Assembly (NCBI RefSeq): GCF_027922005.1
Contig: NZ_BSEV01000021.1
Span: 106,895 to 170,894 of the forward strand
From: Streptosporangium carneum
GTDB taxonomy: Bacteria > Actinomycetota > Actinomycetes > Streptosporangiales > Streptosporangiaceae
DNA length: 64,000 bases
Reading direction: 5' to 3'
Part shown: piece after piece, positions 33,481 through 41,754 of the stretch
How positions within the stretch are numbered: position 1 is the stretch's first letter
Layout of the letters: each line of letters starts with the position of its first letter
Position numbers and translations under genes: made by a program
The notes under the pieces: generated by a model
The model's input: only the letters and a program-made list of their open reading frames with translations
The model's database searches: none
Told to the model about the DNA's origin: nothing

Positions 33481-34113
33481 TCAGGGCCAGGAGGGCTCTC
33501 CGGCGGGGTCGACAGGACCGGGAAGCACGCCGAGCCGTTCCAGCAGGGTCAGGAAGGTGAACGCGTACGGCGAGACCTGCGCGACGGCCGCGACACGCTT
33601 CCAGTCGACCTGCTCCCGCAACGCTCTGACCTGGGGAAGCAACGAGCCATAGTCGCAACTGTGCTCCGAGAGCGGCAACAGCCATGTGATGACCAGGTCG
33701 GTGGCCTCAAGGACGGGCACGATCACCGCGGACGCCTTCATCGGCTCGGCCCGTTCCAACAGCTTCGGGGTGACCGGGTGGTCGCAGATGCTGAAGATCA
33801 GGTCGACCAGCCTGCCCTCGTCGTAGGCCTTGACGAGCCAGTCCTCCGGCGGCTTGACCGTCTCGAACCCCACGTCCCGCAGTGCCTCCAGCGCGGTCGG
33901 CACATCCTCCTGGGGCAGGACGAAGTCCACATCGTGCAGCGAGGGTGCGGCCCCGCGCGCGTACGCGGCGCATCCTCCGGCGAGCGCGAACCTGACGCCC
34001 GCGTCCTTGAGCCCGCTGCTGGCTCGCTTGAGCGTTTCCAGGATCGCGTCAGTTACCTCATGACTGTGGCTTCCCATATCCCCCGGGTACCCCACAGATT
34101 CCCAGGTAGGCAT
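33481..34113 (-). CDS. Nucleotidyltransferase-fold protein
   Basis: About 210 residues. The centre has a nucleotidyltransferase-like motif: FALAGGCAAYARGA followed by HDVDFVLPQED (GG..x..D-x-D pattern) and later LVDLIFSI, the third acidic strand. This resembles MNT/AbiEii-like and tRNA CCA-adding superfamily small proteins that transfer NMP to targets; a HEPN partner is not seen next to it. Start at 34113 chosen for GAGG six bases upstream; 34077 or 34146 are alternatives. A role as antitoxin or modifying enzyme cannot be settled. Confidence 0.7.
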   Translation of the reverse strand: MPTWESVGYPGDMGSHSHEVTDAILETLKRASSGLKDAGVRFALAGGCAAYARGAAPSLHDVDFVLPQEDVPTALEALRDVGFETVKPPEDWLVKAYDEGRLVDLIFSICDHPVTPKLLERAEPMKASAVIVPVLEATDLVITWLLPLSEHSCDYGSLLPQVRALREQVDWKRVAAVAQVSPYAFTFLTLLERLGVLPGPVDPAGEPSWP

Positions 34114-34144
34114 AGCAAACCTCGCCTTGGGTAAATGCACCCTC

Positions 34145-34648
34145 ATGATTCATCCGGAACAGGTGCATAACGAAGAACCAGAGCCTGACGAGACGCGCAA
34201 GGAACGGGTCGACCGGGAACTCGGCGAGCTTTTACAGGGCCTCCGGGTCGCTGTCACCGGGGTGCAGGTCCTGTTCGCGTTCCTGCTGACGCTGCCGTTC
34301 GCCGCGGGCTTCCACAAAGTGGACGCGCTCGGCCGGTGGCTGTTCTTCATCTCCCTGCTGAGCGCCGCCCTGGCCTCCGTCCTGTTCATCACCCCCGCCG
34401 CCCAGCACCGCCTGCTGTTCCGGACCCCGCTGAAGGAGAAGATGCTCCACAGGGCCAACGAACTGGGCATCGCCGGAGCCGTCGGACTGGCGATCGCGAT
34501 GACCAGCGCGGTGGCCCTGGTCGCGGAGACGGTCATCAACGCGTGGCCCGCCGCGCTGTTCGGCGGCGCGATCGCCCTGGCCAGCGGGTGGTTCTGGATT
34601 CTTCAGCCAATTGTCGATCTCTACCGGATCAAAGATGTTAAGTCATGA
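34145..34648 (+). CDS. DUF6328-type membrane protein
   Basis: 167 residues: acidic N-terminus (EEPEPDETRKERVDRELGELL), then LRVAVTGVQVLFAFLLTLPF starting the first of four membrane helices, GRWLFFISLLSAALASVLF, IAGAVGLAIAMTSAVALVAE and ALFGGAIALASGWFWIL. The RVA.TGVQVLFAFLL..PF motif is the signature of the actinomycete DUF6328 family; function unknown. A TTG at 34127 is an alternative start. The small GPGG protein gene follows after 22 bp on the same strand and may be cotranscribed. Confidence 0.75.
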   Translation: MIHPEQVHNEEPEPDETRKERVDRELGELLQGLRVAVTGVQVLFAFLLTLPFAAGFHKVDALGRWLFFISLLSAALASVLFITPAAQHRLLFRTPLKEKMLHRANELGIAGAVGLAIAMTSAVALVAETVINAWPAALFGGAIALASGWFWILQPIVDLYRIKDVKS

Positions 34649-34670
34649 ATCGTGAGGGCAGAGGCTGCTT

Positions 34671-34820
34671 ATGGCTACCTTGCTTTGGATCATCGCAGTC
34701 GTTCTCGTCATCTCCGGGATCTACGTGATCCTGGCCCGCCGCGACCTCCTCTGGGGGATCGTCCTCATCGTCCTCGGATTCCTGGTCGGTCCCGGGGGTG
34801 TGAGCATCTTCAATGTCTGA
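34671..34820 (+). CDS. GPGG-motif small membrane protein
   Basis: 49 residues. Two membrane helices (MATLLWIIAVVLVISGIYVI and DLLWGIVLIVLGFLVGPGG) joined by a short basic loop, ending GPGGVSIFNV. The GPGG motif at the end of helix 2 and the length match a small protein family found throughout actinomycetes, function unknown. AGAGG lies 6 bases before the ATG. A hairpin terminator follows at 34898. Confidence 0.85.
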   Translation: MATLLWIIAVVLVISGIYVILARRDLLWGIVLIVLGFLVGPGGVSIFNV

Positions 34821-34897
34821 TGCGGGCCACCGCTCGCACAAACGTCAAATATCAAAAACCGCACACAAGTCGCCCCGAATTCGTACCAGAAGCATCA

Positions 34898-34929
34898 GCG
34901 GGCCGGGTCATCACCCGGCCCGCTTCTTC
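34898..34929 (+). terminator. Terminator after the GPGG gene
   Basis: Arms GCGGGCCGGGT / ACCCGGCCCGC, loop CATC, then TTCTTC. Confidence 0.85.
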
Positions 34930-35099
34930 ATGGGCGTTCATGGGCGGCCCCGCTCCGCGGAGTCCGGCCGCGGAACTCACGGAGCGGTGGGACCCGTGGC
35001 CCGGCGACGCCGGGCCCCGGTCGTCAGACCGCCGCCCCCTCGAAAGACCAGGCCGCCGCCTCCTGTCGAAGGAACGGGAGCCCGCGGACCGCGGGGAGA

Positions 35100-35813
35100 C
35101 TAAAGGCAGTACACCCCGTACGCCCGGCCCAGCACCGGCAACGCCACGTTGCGCACCCTGATGCCGCCCGGGGTCACGCCCTTCTCGGTTCCCGCGTGCG
35201 CGTGACCGTGGATGACCAGGTCCGCGCCCTCAGCGTCCGCCGCCTCGGCCAGCAGGTAGCTGCCGAGGAAGGGGTAGATCTCCAGCGGCTCACCGGAGAG
35301 GGTGTCCTTGACCGGCGAGTAGTGCGACAGCACGATCCTGCGGTCGGCCTCGAGCTCCTTGAGCGCCACCCGCCAGCGCTCGGCGATCCGCTTGGTGTGC
35401 CCGATGAAGGCCTTGATCTCCGGCTCGCCGAAGTCGCTGGCGCACTTGCCCGCGTATCCTCCGCCGAAGCCCTTGCCGCCGACCACGCCCAGCCGTACTC
35501 CGTCGACGTCGAGCACGGTCGCGTCGTCGTGCAGGACCTTGATCCCCGCATCGTTCAGCATGGCCGCGATCTCCGCGGGATGGTTGGAGTGGTGGTCGTG
35601 GTTGCCGAGCACGGCGATCACCGGAACCGGCAGATCACGGAACTCGTCCGCCACCACCCCGGCCTCCTCCAGCGTGCCGTGCCGGGTCAGGTCGCCGGCG
35701 AGCAGCAGCACGTCGGCGTGCTCCCCGATGTCGTCCAGCCGTTCGCGGTAACGCCCCCTGAGGCTCTCGTCCAGATGGACGTCTCCGACCGCCGCGATCC
35801 GCAGTTCCCTCAC
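35100..35813 (-). CDS. Calcineurin-like metallophosphoesterase
   Basis: 237 residues with all metal-binding motifs of the family: GDVHLD (D-x-H), LAGDLTRHG (GD), GNHDHHS (GNHD), SHYSP and HGHAHAG (GHxH). Close in style to YfcE/MPPED-type phosphodiesterases; it hydrolyses phosphomono- or diesters, substrate unknown. GTG start overlapping the stop of the BON gene by four bases (GTGA), so the two are coupled. Confidence 0.9.
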   Translation of the reverse strand: MRELRIAAVGDVHLDESLRGRYRERLDDIGEHADVLLLAGDLTRHGTLEEAGVVADEFRDLPVPVIAVLGNHDHHSNHPAEIAAMLNDAGIKVLHDDATVLDVDGVRLGVVGGKGFGGGYAGKCASDFGEPEIKAFIGHTKRIAERWRVALKELEADRRIVLSHYSPVKDTLSGEPLEIYPFLGSYLLAEAADAEGADLVIHGHAHAGTEKGVTPGGIRVRNVALPVLGRAYGVYCL

Positions 35814-36055
35814 AGCCGCTCCTCCTCCCCCGGACCCCGGACGTCGATGACGGTGATCTCGTTGCGGACCGTCAGCCCAGGAGCCGCCTCCCGGGCCACA
35901 TCGGCGATGAGCAGGCGACGCTCGTTGCCGGTCACCTGTCCGCGCAGGAAGAGCTGCTCGCCCCGGACGTCCACCCGGATGCCGAGCTCGTTGGTTCTCT
36001 CGTCCTCGGCCAGTGCGCGTTGGACGCGCGCGGCGACGTATTGCGGAGCCTCCAT
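35810..36055 (-). CDS. BON-domain protein
   Basis: 81 residues, a single BON domain: VAARVQRALAEDERTNELGI, VDVRGEQLFLRGQVTGNERR, IADVAREAAPGLTVRNEITV. BON domains bind phospholipid or support osmotic-shock proteins; this one lacks a signal peptide, so it is cytoplasmic. AAAGGAG lies 7 bases before the ATG. It is the first gene of a two-gene unit with the phosphoesterase. Confidence 0.85.
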   Translation of the reverse strand: MEAPQYVAARVQRALAEDERTNELGIRVDVRGEQLFLRGQVTGNERRLLIADVAREAAPGLTVRNEITVIDVRGPGEEERL

Positions 36056-36200
36056 CGACGAACTCCTTTCATTGAGAAACCTCGCGTTCCCGGGAAACCC
36101 GAGGTGAAACGCGTTTGAAAGCCCTCCTGGGGGAATGGGGAACAGGCGGATGCCTAGGACGCAGGCACGTTTGGTGTCGTATGCCCGCGGAGCCGTCCTC

Positions 36201-37421
36201 ATGAAGATCGCAATGGTGTCCGAACACGCCAGCCCCCTCGCCACGGTCGGCGGCGCCGACTCGGGGGGCCAGAACGTCCACGTCGCCGCCCTCTCCCTGG
36301 CGCTCGCCGCGAGCGGGCACGAGATCACCGTCTACACCCGCAGGGAGTCGCCGCTCCAGCCGGAACGGGTCGCCTTCGCCCCCGGGGTGACCGTGGTCCA
36401 CGTTCCCGCGGGCCCCGCCGTGGTCCTGCCCAAGGACGACCTGCTCGCCTGGATGCCCGACTTCAGCCGCTGGCTCGCCCTGAGCTGGGGAGCGGCCCCG
36501 CCCGACATCGCGCACAGCCACTTCTGGATGAGCGGCCTGGCCACGCTGGCCGCCGCCAGGGACACCGGAGTGCCCGTCGTGCACACCTTCCACGCCCTCG
36601 GCACGGTCAAGCGGCGTCACCAGGGCTCGGCCGACACCAGCCCACGCGAACGCGTCGACACCGAGGCCCTCATCGCCCGGCAGGTCGACACGGTGATCGC
36701 GACCTGCGCCGACGAGGTGGCCGAGCTGCGCCGGATGCGGCTGCCCGACCACGCGACGCGGGTCGTCCCCTGCGGCGTCGACGTGGACGTCTTCACCCCC
36801 GCCGGCCCGAGAACGGACCTCGGCCCCGGGCCGATCCTGCTCGCCGTCGGCAGGGCGGTGCCGCGCAAGGGCGTCGAGACCACGATCAGAGCCCTCCGGC
36901 ACGTGCCGGACGCCACCCTCGTGGTCGCGGGCGGCGGCCCCGGCGAGCCGGAACTGGACCGCCTCGCGCGGATCGCCGGAATGTACGGCGTCGCGGACCG
37001 CGTCAGGTTCGTCGGCAGGGTGGCGCGCGAGGACGTCCCGGCGCTGATGCGCTCGGCCGACGTCGTGGTCAGCGTGCCCTGGTACGAACCGTTCGGCATC
37101 GTGCCGCTCGAGGCCATGGCCTGCGGCGTCCCGGTGGTCGCCTCCGCGGTCGGCGGGCACCTGGACACGGTGACCCCCGGCGTCACGGGACTGCTGATCC
37201 CGCCGCGCAAGGCGGCGGTCCTCGGCCGCGCGCTGCGGGAACTGCTCGCCGACCCGTTCCTGCTCACCTCGTACGGCACGGCCGCCGCGGACCGGGCGAG
37301 GTCCCACTACGACTGGAACCGGGTGGCGGCTCAGACCGCCGCCGTCTACGGCGACGTGCTCGCCTCGTACGGCAGGGCGCTGAGCATGACCGGCACCTGC
37401 CCGGGTACGGGAGCTGCCTGA
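36201..37421 (+). CDS. GT4-family glycosyltransferase
   Basis: 406 residues, GT-B fold. N-terminal SEHASPLATVGGADSGGQNV (UDP/acceptor loop as in sucrose-phosphate synthase and MshA-like enzymes), HSHFWMSG, VHTFHALG; C-terminal donor domain with AVGRAVPRKGVETTI and the E-x7-E motif EPFGIVPLE. It resembles MshA and sugar-phosphate-linked transferases but the full MshA context (mshB-D) is absent. Start at 36201 with GGAG eight bases upstream; the frame extends to 36135. The SDR gene follows after 19 bp. Confidence 0.88.
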   Translation: MKIAMVSEHASPLATVGGADSGGQNVHVAALSLALAASGHEITVYTRRESPLQPERVAFAPGVTVVHVPAGPAVVLPKDDLLAWMPDFSRWLALSWGAAPPDIAHSHFWMSGLATLAAARDTGVPVVHTFHALGTVKRRHQGSADTSPRERVDTEALIARQVDTVIATCADEVAELRRMRLPDHATRVVPCGVDVDVFTPAGPRTDLGPGPILLAVGRAVPRKGVETTIRALRHVPDATLVVAGGGPGEPELDRLARIAGMYGVADRVRFVGRVAREDVPALMRSADVVVSVPWYEPFGIVPLEAMACGVPVVASAVGGHLDTVTPGVTGLLIPPRKAAVLGRALRELLADPFLLTSYGTAAADRARSHYDWNRVAAQTAAVYGDVLASYGRALSMTGTCPGTGAA

Positions 37422-37440
37422 ACCGGCGGAGGAGGAGATC

Positions 37441-38436
37441 ATGCGAGGCAAGGTCGTAGTGGTGACCGGGGCCAGCGGCGGGGTCGGCCGGGCGGTGGTC
37501 CAGGAGCTGGGCGCCCGCGGCGCAACCGTCGCACTGATCGCCCGAGGCACGACCGGTCTGGGCTCGGCGGCCGTCGAGGTCGGCGCCGCGGGCGGCGCCG
37601 GACTGGTCTACGAGGCCGACGTGTCCGACTATCAGCAGGTCAGAGACGCGGCGGAGCGGATCGAGAGGGAGACGGGTCCCATCGACGTCTGGATCAACGT
37701 GGCCTTCTCCTCGGTTTTCGCCCCGTTCACCGAGATCACCCCGGAGGAGTACGAGCGGACGACGCGGGTCACCTACCTCGGCTATGTCTGGGGCACACGG
37801 GTGGCGCTGGACCTGATGCGGCCCCGTGACCGGGGAGTGATCGTCCAGGCCGGGTCGGCGCTGGCCTACCGGGGCATCCCGCTGCAGGCCGCCTACTGCG
37901 GGGCCAAGCACGCGATCAAGGGGTTCACCGAGGCGGTCAGGACCGAGCTGCTGGGCGACGGGAGCGGGATCCAGATCACCATGGTGCAGCTTCCCGCGCT
38001 GAACACCCCGCAGTTCTCCTGGGTGCTGTCCAAGCTGGGGCGCCACCCGCAGCCCGTGCCGCCGATCTACCAGCCGGAGGTGGCCGCCAGGGCGCTGGTC
38101 TTCGCCGCGGAGCATCCTGGACGGCGTGAGTACTGGGTGGGGGCGTCCACGGCCATGACCATGCTCGGGGAACGGCTGGCCCCCGGGCTCGTCGACCGCT
38201 ACCTCGCCCGATCGGGGCGGGACAGCCAGCAGACGAAGGACCAGGCCCCGACCGGCGTGGCCAATCTGTGGGAGCCCGCCGACGAGGACAGGGACTACGG
38301 CGCCCACGGCGCCTTCGACGACCGTTCCCACCCTCGCAGCCTGCAGGCCTGGCTCTCCCGGCACCGTGGCCTGGCCGCCCTGGCGCTCGCGGGCGGAGCC
38401 GTCGCCGTGGCGGCCGCGCGCCGTACGGGCCGTTGA
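37441..38436 (+). CDS. SDR-family oxidoreductase with C-terminal extension
   Basis: 331 residues. Rossmann motif VVVTGASGGVGRA, NVA-type strand INVAFSSV, catalytic Ser in QAGSALAYRG and YCGAK (Tyr-x3-Lys). This is the DltE/ketoreductase-like SDR type usually annotated as short-chain dehydrogenase. The last 90 residues are an extension (QQTKDQAPTGVANLWEP.. then a hydrophobic GLAALALAGGAVAVAAA helix and Arg tail), which may anchor the protein in the membrane. GGAGGAGG precedes the ATG. Likely cotranscribed with the glycosyltransferase. Confidence 0.88.
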   Translation: MRGKVVVVTGASGGVGRAVVQELGARGATVALIARGTTGLGSAAVEVGAAGGAGLVYEADVSDYQQVRDAAERIERETGPIDVWINVAFSSVFAPFTEITPEEYERTTRVTYLGYVWGTRVALDLMRPRDRGVIVQAGSALAYRGIPLQAAYCGAKHAIKGFTEAVRTELLGDGSGIQITMVQLPALNTPQFSWVLSKLGRHPQPVPPIYQPEVAARALVFAAEHPGRREYWVGASTAMTMLGERLAPGLVDRYLARSGRDSQQTKDQAPTGVANLWEPADEDRDYGAHGAFDDRSHPRSLQAWLSRHRGLAALALAGGAVAVAAARRTGR

Positions 38437-38449
38437 ACGGGAGTTCCCG

Positions 38450-40003
38450 TCACGGAAGGAGCAGGCCCCAGTGGAAGGCCCACGGAACGAACACCACACC
38501 GGCGGCGAGCAGGAGGCCGAGCCGTGCCCTCTCCCCCCGCGGGACGGAACCAGGGGCGCGACGCCAGGCCCACCCGGTGCGGACCGTCGCGACCACTGAG
38601 GCGACCGCCAGGGCCTGCAGCGCCAGCCAGACCAGTGGACGCTCGGCGAACACGGGCCCGGGAGCGGCCAGCTTGCCGCCGGTCATCACCAGATAGACCA
38701 GGTAGGAGAACGAGCCGAGCACCGTGGCGAGCCCCGCGCCGCTGAGCAGCCGCGCGGCTCCGGTCACCGGCACCGTGGAACGGCCGCGCAGACGCCGCAC
38801 CAGCGCGACCACCGGGTAGCCGGCGAAGGCGACCAGGAACAGCAGCAGCGCGGCGAGCTGCGCCGGCGCCGACGCCCACCAGGCGGGAGGGTCGACCGGC
38901 ACGGTCACGGAGGCCTGCACCGGAGCGGGCCCCGAGATCCGCGCCGTGGGCGGCCTGCCCGCCGTGACCTCCCCGACCCAGGAGCCGACCAGGTCGGCGT
39001 AGCCGGGGGCGAGTTCGGGCAGCCGGGTGACGCCTCCGTCGGGGGTGCGGTGGGCGGCGTGGTCGGCGTCGGGGAAGAAACGGAAGACGTAGTGCCGGTT
39101 GCCGCCCTCCTTCAGCGCCCTGGCGAACAGCGGCGGGCTCTCCTGGGGCGGGGTCAGCAGGTCATGGGTGCCCCAGATGGCGAGGACCGGCTGGCGCACC
39201 GCGGCCAGGGCCGGCGCGGGGTCGTAGTAGGGCTCGGGGAAGAGGCCGCCGTCGGCGATCGTCCGGTACAGGTTCGGCTCGGCCCGGTCGACCAGCGAGC
39301 CCGCGACCCCCGCCTTGCGCAACCCGGCCGCGACGGCCCAGGTCTGCTGCCGGAGCGGCGGCAGCCCGTTGGCGCCGACGAGCACGACGAAGGCGATGTC
39401 CTTCGAACGGGACGCGGCGAGCGGGGCCACCCAGCCTCCCTCGCTGAGCCCCCATATGCCGACCTTCGCCGGATCGACGCCCGGCTGGGCGCGCAGCGCC
39501 GCCACCGCGCCGAGCGCGTCGTCCGCGAGCTGCGAGTAGGAGCGCCGGAAGAGCGAGTATCCCTCGGACCGTTTGTCGTAGATCAGCACCGACAGGCCCC
39601 TGCGGGCGAACTCGACGGCCTCGCCCAGCAGCTTCGCCCGGGGCGTTCCCGTTCCCGCGCCGTGCACGAGGACGACGCCCGGGCGCGCGGGCTTCGCCGT
39701 GGCCTGGGCGAGGACGGTGCCGTGCATGACGAGGCCGCCGCCGCCGTGGAAGCTCAGCTCCGTCGCGGTCAGGTCGGACGGCACGGCGAGCGGGGACGCC
39801 GGTGCGGGGGTAGCCGGTGTGAGGGCGGCCGGTGCGGGGGTAGCCGGTGTGAGGGCGGCCGGTGTGAGGGCGGCCGGTGTGAGGGCCGCGGTCGCCGCCG
39901 AGGCGGGTGCGGTCGCCGTGGGAACGAGCAGATCGGGGACGGCCACCGCGACGGGGGTGAGCAGGCCGAGAGTGACCGCGGCGGTCACAAGGGTTCTTCG
40001 CAT
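38450..40003 (-). CDS. Exported alpha/beta hydrolase with C-terminal membrane domain
   Basis: 517 residues. Signal peptide or anchor (RRTLVTAAVTLGLLTPVAVA), a low-complexity Ala/Thr/Pro stretch built from 15-bp repeats, then an alpha/beta hydrolase (about 75-390): LVHGAGTGTPR (oxyanion HG), nucleophile Ser in GLSEGGW, acid Asp near GTHDLL and His in FPDADHAAH. Four membrane helices follow (about 405-517). Similar to BAAT/dienelactone-type peptidases of unknown substrate. The start at 40003 sits 6 bases after a TATGTT -10, so the mRNA is probably leaderless. Divergent from a wHTH regulator. Confidence 0.85.
   Translation of the reverse strand: MRRTLVTAAVTLGLLTPVAVAVPDLLVPTATAPASAATAALTPAALTPAALTPATPAPAALTPATPAPASPLAVPSDLTATELSFHGGGGLVMHGTVLAQATAKPARPGVVLVHGAGTGTPRAKLLGEAVEFARRGLSVLIYDKRSEGYSLFRRSYSQLADDALGAVAALRAQPGVDPAKVGIWGLSEGGWVAPLAASRSKDIAFVVLVGANGLPPLRQQTWAVAAGLRKAGVAGSLVDRAEPNLYRTIADGGLFPEPYYDPAPALAAVRQPVLAIWGTHDLLTPPQESPPLFARALKEGGNRHYVFRFFPDADHAAHRTPDGGVTRLPELAPGYADLVGSWVGEVTAGRPPTARISGPAPVQASVTVPVDPPAWWASAPAQLAALLLFLVAFAGYPVVALVRRLRGRSTVPVTGAARLLSGAGLATVLGSFSYLVYLVMTGGKLAAPGPVFAERPLVWLALQALAVASVVATVRTGWAWRRAPGSVPRGERARLGLLLAAGVVFVPWAFHWGLLLP
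39796..39890. repeat. 15-bp tandem repeats coding the Ala/Thr/Pro stretch
   Basis: Imperfect copies of GCCGGTGTGAGGGCG and variants within the hydrolase gene, coding AALTP and ATPAP pentapeptides directly after the signal peptide. Copy number is probably variable. Confidence 0.7.
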
Positions 40004-40009
40004 ATGCCG

Positions 40010-40074
40010 AACATAGTCTGCAGAGACTTCTCGGCAAAGGTTTCTCGGCAGATATCGTCCTGCAGGACTAGGGT
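40010..40074. promoter_or_regulatory. Divergent leaderless promoters with repeats
   Basis: Minus: TTTGCC (40033-40038), 17 bases, TATGTT (40010-40015), 6 bases, hydrolase ATG. Plus: TAGGGT (40069-40074), 7 bases, regulator ATG at 40082. Between them are two direct copies of TTCTCGGCA (40028-40036, 40042-40050) and the palindrome TCCTGCAGGA (40058-40067), candidate sites for the encoded regulator. Confidence 0.5.
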
Positions 40075-40081
40075 GATCCTC

Positions 40082-40642
40082 ATGAAGGATGACGAGTCGC
40101 TCACGCTCGATCCGGGAAGGCTCAAGGCACTGGCTCACCCCATGCGACGGCTCATGCTGCGCCACCTCAGCGTGCACGGCCCCGCGACCTCGACCACCCT
40201 CGGCGAGCTGCTCGACGCCAAGACGGGCACGACCAGTTACCACCTGCGCCAGCTCGAGAAGCACGGCTTCATCGAGGAGATCCCCGAGCGCTCGACCGGC
40301 AGGGAGCGCTGGTGGCGCAGGGCCGACGGGCCCAGGGACATGCGGTTGCCGACCCCCGACCAGCTCGCCCCCGAGGACCGCCCCGTGCTCGCCGAGTTCC
40401 AGCGGACGGGCTGGGAGGAAGATCGCGAGCTGTTCGAACGCTTCCCCGCCGCCTATCGAAACGACCCCGAGTGGGCCAAGGCGTCACGCGGCCTGGGCCG
40501 GATGACCAAGGCGGAGTTCGAGGAGTTCTTCGAGGCCTACATCGCCTTGCTGATGAAGTACAACCGCGGGGCGGAGGACGCCCCACCGGACGCGCGCCCC
40601 ATGCACATCCGCCTGTTCGCCCTCCCCGCCGACGAGGAGTGA
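40082..40642 (+). CDS. Winged-helix (ArsR-like) transcription regulator
   Basis: 186 residues. N-terminal wHTH (about 10-80): LKALAHPMRRLMLRHLSVHG, LLDAKTGTTSYHLRQLEKHG (recognition helix), FIEEIPERSTGRERWWR (wing). The remaining 100 residues are helical with YRNDPEWAKASRG and MTKAEFEEFFEAY, as in the helix-turn-helix 20 class. No metal-binding Cys motif of ArsR is seen. Probably controls the divergent hydrolase gene from the shared region. Start chosen by a -10 placed for a leaderless mRNA. Confidence 0.88.
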   Translation: MKDDESLTLDPGRLKALAHPMRRLMLRHLSVHGPATSTTLGELLDAKTGTTSYHLRQLEKHGFIEEIPERSTGRERWWRRADGPRDMRLPTPDQLAPEDRPVLAEFQRTGWEEDRELFERFPAAYRNDPEWAKASRGLGRMTKAEFEEFFEAYIALLMKYNRGAEDAPPDARPMHIRLFALPADEE

Positions 40643-40820
40643 CCACCCCGCCCCGGCGCCTCCCCCTTGACGCCCACGAACGGCGCGCGCCGCTCACCGC
40701 CCCGGAGGAGAACCCCGGAGGCGGCGAGAGGAGCGGCGGGACGCGGCTCCGGGACCGCGTGGAGTCACTGGGCGGGCGGCTCCGGCGGGCACAGGGATCG
40801 GCGCGGGTGTCCGCGCGAGG

Positions 40821-41072
40821 TCACTTGCCGGTCGCCCGGTGGATGCTCCTGGCGGCGGATCTGTCGATCGCGGCCTTGACCACGCCGAAGATGGCTCCAT
40901 GGATCGCCGCCGCGACCAGGATCTCGCCCCAGCCGTACTCGTCCGACGTCGCCTGGGGCGCGTCGTCCGCACCCGCCGCGAATTTCCAGACCTGCTTGAA
41001 GATGGCCCCCGCGATGGCGCCGCCGATCATTCCGCTCACGGCGCTCGCGCCTCGGGACACTACCCTGCTCAA
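40821..41072 (-). CDS. DUF4235 membrane protein
   Basis: 83 residues: SGMIGGAIAGAIFKQVWKFA starts the first membrane helix, and WGEILVAAAIHGAIFGVVKAAIDRSA the second; the pattern K..W...........P.......W.E.L..A...G.....V. is DUF4235. Function unknown; common in actinomycetes. The TTG start at 41072 has GGAG upstream at nine bases; a GTG four codons later is possible. Confidence 0.82.
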   Translation of the reverse strand: MSRVVSRGASAVSGMIGGAIAGAIFKQVWKFAAGADDAPQATSDEYGWGEILVAAAIHGAIFGVVKAAIDRSAARSIHRATGK

Positions 41073-41217
41073 CGTCCTGTTCTCCGTTCACACTCGATGG
41101 GAGGCGACGCCCACCCCGCCTGCCCGGCCTCGGCGGACCCGCTCGAACCGGAGGCGGAGTGAGGTCGTGGGAAGCGGCTCCGCTCCGGGAGAGCGGCCCG
41201 CGACACAGGTCCGGGGG

Positions 41218-41508
41218 TCACACGACCGGAGGGTCGTCGTAGCGGCGCTCCTCGTAGACGCGGCGCTGGGCCACCGGCTCCTCGTAGACGTGGCGCTGGG
41301 CCACCGGCTCCTCGACCACGGTGGTGGTCGGCGCCACCGCCCGGCGGGCGATCCTGAGCCGGTAGATCGCGAACAGCAGCCACGCGAGGCCGCCGAGCAT
41401 CAGGATGAGCCCGACGATGTTGATGTCGAACCCGGCGATGTCGAACTCCACCGCCCATGTGAGGATGGCGCCGATCATGATGAGGACGATGCCGCCTGCG
41501 ATGGTCAT
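41218..41508 (-). CDS. DUF6458-type small membrane protein
   Basis: 96 residues: two membrane helices (GGIVLIMIGAILTWAVEF and INIVGLILMLGGLAWLLFA), a conserved FDIAGFDINIVG loop between them, then a charged tail with two repeats EEPVAQRHVY/EEPVAQRRVY coded by a 30-bp direct repeat. The layout matches the actinomycete DUF6458 family. GGAGGGAATCCC-ATG gives the start. Function unknown. Confidence 0.82.
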   Translation of the reverse strand: MTIAGGIVLIMIGAILTWAVEFDIAGFDINIVGLILMLGGLAWLLFAIYRLRIARRAVAPTTTVVEEPVAQRHVYEEPVAQRRVYEERRYDDPPVV

Positions 41509-41638
41509 GGGATTCCCTCCTTCGAGCCAACGTCTCTCACCTATCCCCCACGCGGATCTCAAACGTCGTCTTCGCGAAGGCTCCGTGTGACACGGGGATC
41601 GATCGTCGTCACAGGGCCGAACGGCCCGGGAAAGTCGT

Positions 41639-41672
41639 CCGCCCCCACCGCGCTCGAACGCGGTGGGGGCGG
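41639..41672 (-). terminator. Terminator downstream of metQ
   Basis: Perfect 14-bp arms CCGCCCCCACCGCG / CGCGGTGGGGGCGG, loop CTCGAA, 82 bp after the metQ stop. Confidence 0.75.
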
Positions 41673-41754
41673 GAGTGGACGCCGCCCCGGCCGTACGGCG
41701 GAGCGGAGGCGGCGGCCGCACGGTCGGACGGCGGGCAGGACGCCGGTCGGCGGG

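Noticed and set aside
33481..34113. Type II/IV toxin-antitoxin nucleotidyltransferase pair
   Set aside because: No HEPN or partner gene; the divergent neighbour is a DUF6328 membrane protein.
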